Source: Prevotella sp.
GTDB taxonomy: Bacteria; Bacteroidota; Bacteroidia; Bacteroidales; Bacteroidaceae
Direction of reading: 5' to 3'
DNA length: 5,659 nt
NCBI GenBank assembly: GCA_021204565.1
Contig: JAJPZE010000068.1
Coordinates: forward strand, 1 to 5,659
The notes under the pieces: generated by a model
Databases searched by the model: none
Told to the model about the DNA's origin: nothing
Seen by the model: the letters and a program-made list of their open reading frames with translations, nothing else
Program-made: the position numbers and the translations under genes
Shown: positions 4,162-5,659 of the stretch, piece by piece
Numbering within the stretch: the stretch's first letter is position 1
Layout: each line of letters opens with the position of its first letter

Positions 4162-5659
4162 ATGGATACATTGCTTCACTTGCTGAGCTTGGTCGGATCG
4201 TTAGGTCTGTTCCTCTACGGCATGAAGATAATGAGTGAGGGCTTGGAAAAGTTCGCCGGCGGACGCTTGCGCACCATCTTGGCGATGATGACGCAAAACC
4301 GTTTGGCGGGCGTGTTCACGGGTATCTTCATCACCGCACTCATCCAATCAAGCTCCGCAACCACGGTGATGGTGGTGAGTTTCGTCGACTCGGGGCTGAT
4401 GAATCTTACGCAGGCCATAGGCGTGATTATGGGGGCAAACGTCGGCACGACTATAACGGCGTGGATCATTTCCGCTATCGGCTTCAAGGTAAATATCGTG
4501 GCGTTCACCATTCCGCTGTTAGCCGTCGGCCTGCCTTTGATATTCTCAAGCGACAACAACCGCAAGAATATCGGCGAGTTCGTGTTCGGGTTCTCATTCC
4601 TCTTCATGGGGCTTAACTACCTGCAAACATCCGCCGAGGCGCTCGATATAAACACCGTTGTCGCCAATCTGTTGACCCACATCTCGGGCGACAATATCTT
4701 CTCTATGTTGCTCTTCATTATCGTCGGGGCGGTGGTTACGATGTTGGTTCAGGCGTCCGCCGCCACTATGGCGATAACGTTGATGTTGTTCAGCATGCAC
4801 ATTGAGGGATTTGGATTTCATCAGGCGGCAGCCCTCGCTATGGGGCAAAACATCGGTACGACAATCACCGCCTTTCTCGCCTCTTTGACGGGAAACACGC
4901 AGGCACGCCGCGCCGCTCTTGCGCATATGTTTTTCAACGTCTTCGGCGTGGTCGTGGTGCTGGTAATGTTTTATCCGTTCTGCAACGGAATAGTGTGGAT
5001 AGTGAGGAGTATCTTGCATGCGGGCGCCAACGAGCTGTTTATGCTCTCCGCCTTTCATACCGCTTTCAACGTATTCAACACCCTGTTGCTCATATGGTTC
5101 GTCCCGCAAATAGAGAGGTTCGTATGCATGGTTCTGCCCGAGCGGGAGAGCGATAAACAGGAGCGCGGGCTCCACTTCATCTCCGGCGGTTTGCTCTCTA
5201 CGGCGGAGCTCTCTATCCTTGAGGCGAAGAAAGAAATCGGAGTGTTTACCGACCGTCTGATGAAGATGATTGATATGGTCGGCGGGTTGATAACCACCGA
5301 GAAAGGTAAGGAATTCGGCGAGATATACGCAAAAATAGATAAGTACGAGCGCATAACCGACAATATGGAGGTTGAGATAGCGAACTACCTCGCACGGGTG
5401 TCGGAAGGGCGCCTCTCCAACGAATCAAAGGCGGAGATAACAAGGATGTTGCGTATCGTAAGCGAATTGGAGAGCATAAGCGACTCGATGTTTCATCTCG
5501 GACGAACGCTCGACCGCAAGCGCGAATTATCAGATGAATCATTCACCGAAAAGCAGTTGAGCAACGTTCAATCTATGCTCGCCCTCACCCGCAAGGCGCT
5601 TAAAGCAATGAAAGAATCCTTGTCGAAAGCGGACGCCAGAGCAATCGACTTCCCTTATC
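4162..5659 (+). CDS. Na+/phosphate cotransporter with PhoU-like C-terminal domain, partial (3' end beyond right edge)
   Basis: The first 499 residues of a NptA/YjbB-type (PF02690) sodium-phosphate symporter of the inner membrane are present, with no stop before the edge. The transport domain (about 1-325) is an internal duplication. Repeat 1 has IQSSSATTV (61-69) and GANVGTTITA (91-100); repeat 2 has VQASAATM (196-203) and GQNIGTTITA (228-237). The paired QSSS-type motifs are the family hallmark for substrate and Na+ binding. HMFFNVFG (255-262) and HTAFNVFN (299-306) are a further repeated element. From about residue 345 the protein is hydrophilic and helical with many Glu/Lys/Arg, matching the PhoU-like tail of this family, which probably faces the cytoplasm. 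Relatives are usually about 550-600 residues, so perhaps 50-100 are missing. The start ATG precedes the first membrane helix (LLSLVGSLGLFLYGMKIMSEGL) closely, as in the family. Confidence 0.94.
   Translation, partial: MDTLLHLLSLVGSLGLFLYGMKIMSEGLEKFAGGRLRTILAMMTQNRLAGVFTGIFITALIQSSSATTVMVVSFVDSGLMNLTQAIGVIMGANVGTTITAWIISAIGFKVNIVAFTIPLLAVGLPLIFSSDNNRKNIGEFVFGFSFLFMGLNYLQTSAEALDINTVVANLLTHISGDNIFSMLLFIIVGAVVTMLVQASAATMAITLMLFSMHIEGFGFHQAAALAMGQNIGTTITAFLASLTGNTQARRAALAHMFFNVFGVVVVLVMFYPFCNGIVWIVRSILHAGANELFMLSAFHTAFNVFNTLLLIWFVPQIERFVCMVLPERESDKQERGLHFISGGLLSTAELSILEAKKEIGVFTDRLMKMIDMVGGLITTEKGKEFGEIYAKIDKYERITDNMEVEIANYLARVSEGRLSNESKAEITRMLRIVSELESISDSMFHLGRTLDRKRELSDESFTEKQLSNVQSMLALTRKALKAMKESLSKADARAIDFPY

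Noticed and set aside
4594..5175. 193-codon minus-strand frame opposite the Na/Pi transporter
   Set aside because: Rich in His and Gln without any domain; it is a shadow of the transporter frame, which shows the duplicated QSSS-type motifs.

Overview
This window looks like a chromosomal housekeeping stretch from a member of the Bacteroidota, most likely the order Bacteroidales, of moderate GC content. Three features point there. Three intergenic stretches carry perfect matches to the Bacteroidota -7 promoter element TAnnTTTG, two of them with a well-placed TTTG -33 element. Genes start without clear Shine-Dalgarno sequences. The gene types are also typical: a short RsmI without the C-terminal extension, a coiled-coil lipoprotein beside it, and a Na/Pi cotransporter with a PhoU-like tail. 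The assignment is inferred from style, not from a database match.

Layout: bases 1-1284 hold two genes on the minus strand, rsmI (16S rRNA 2'-O-methyltransferase) followed one base later by a coiled-coil lipoprotein cut by the left edge. Bases 1285-1773 are a divergent intergenic region with no convincing gene. It has an outward promoter at each end and, between them, a 23-bp degenerate tandem repeat with dyad cores and a pair of perfect 15-bp direct repeats. Bases 1774-4096 form a compact plus-strand operon of three genes joined by two ATGA overlaps: a HAD-family phosphatase, the bifunctional riboflavin kinase/FAD synthetase ribF, and a CPBP/Abi-type membrane protease. A second strong promoter at 4080-4110 precedes a Na/Pi cotransporter gene that runs off the right edge.

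Functionally, ribF makes FMN and FAD. The coupled HAD hydrolase may act on a flavin-pathway or other small phosphate, but its substrate cannot be read from sequence. The membrane protease has no obvious link to flavins and may only share the transcript. RsmI modifies the ribosome decoding centre. The transporter probably moves phosphate with sodium and senses or regulates through its PhoU-like domain.

The genes themselves are ordinary. The part least explained by known families is the 489-bp divergent intergenic region. I see no CRISPR, tRNA, rRNA, transposase or phage gene, and no evidence for a wholly new multi-gene system.
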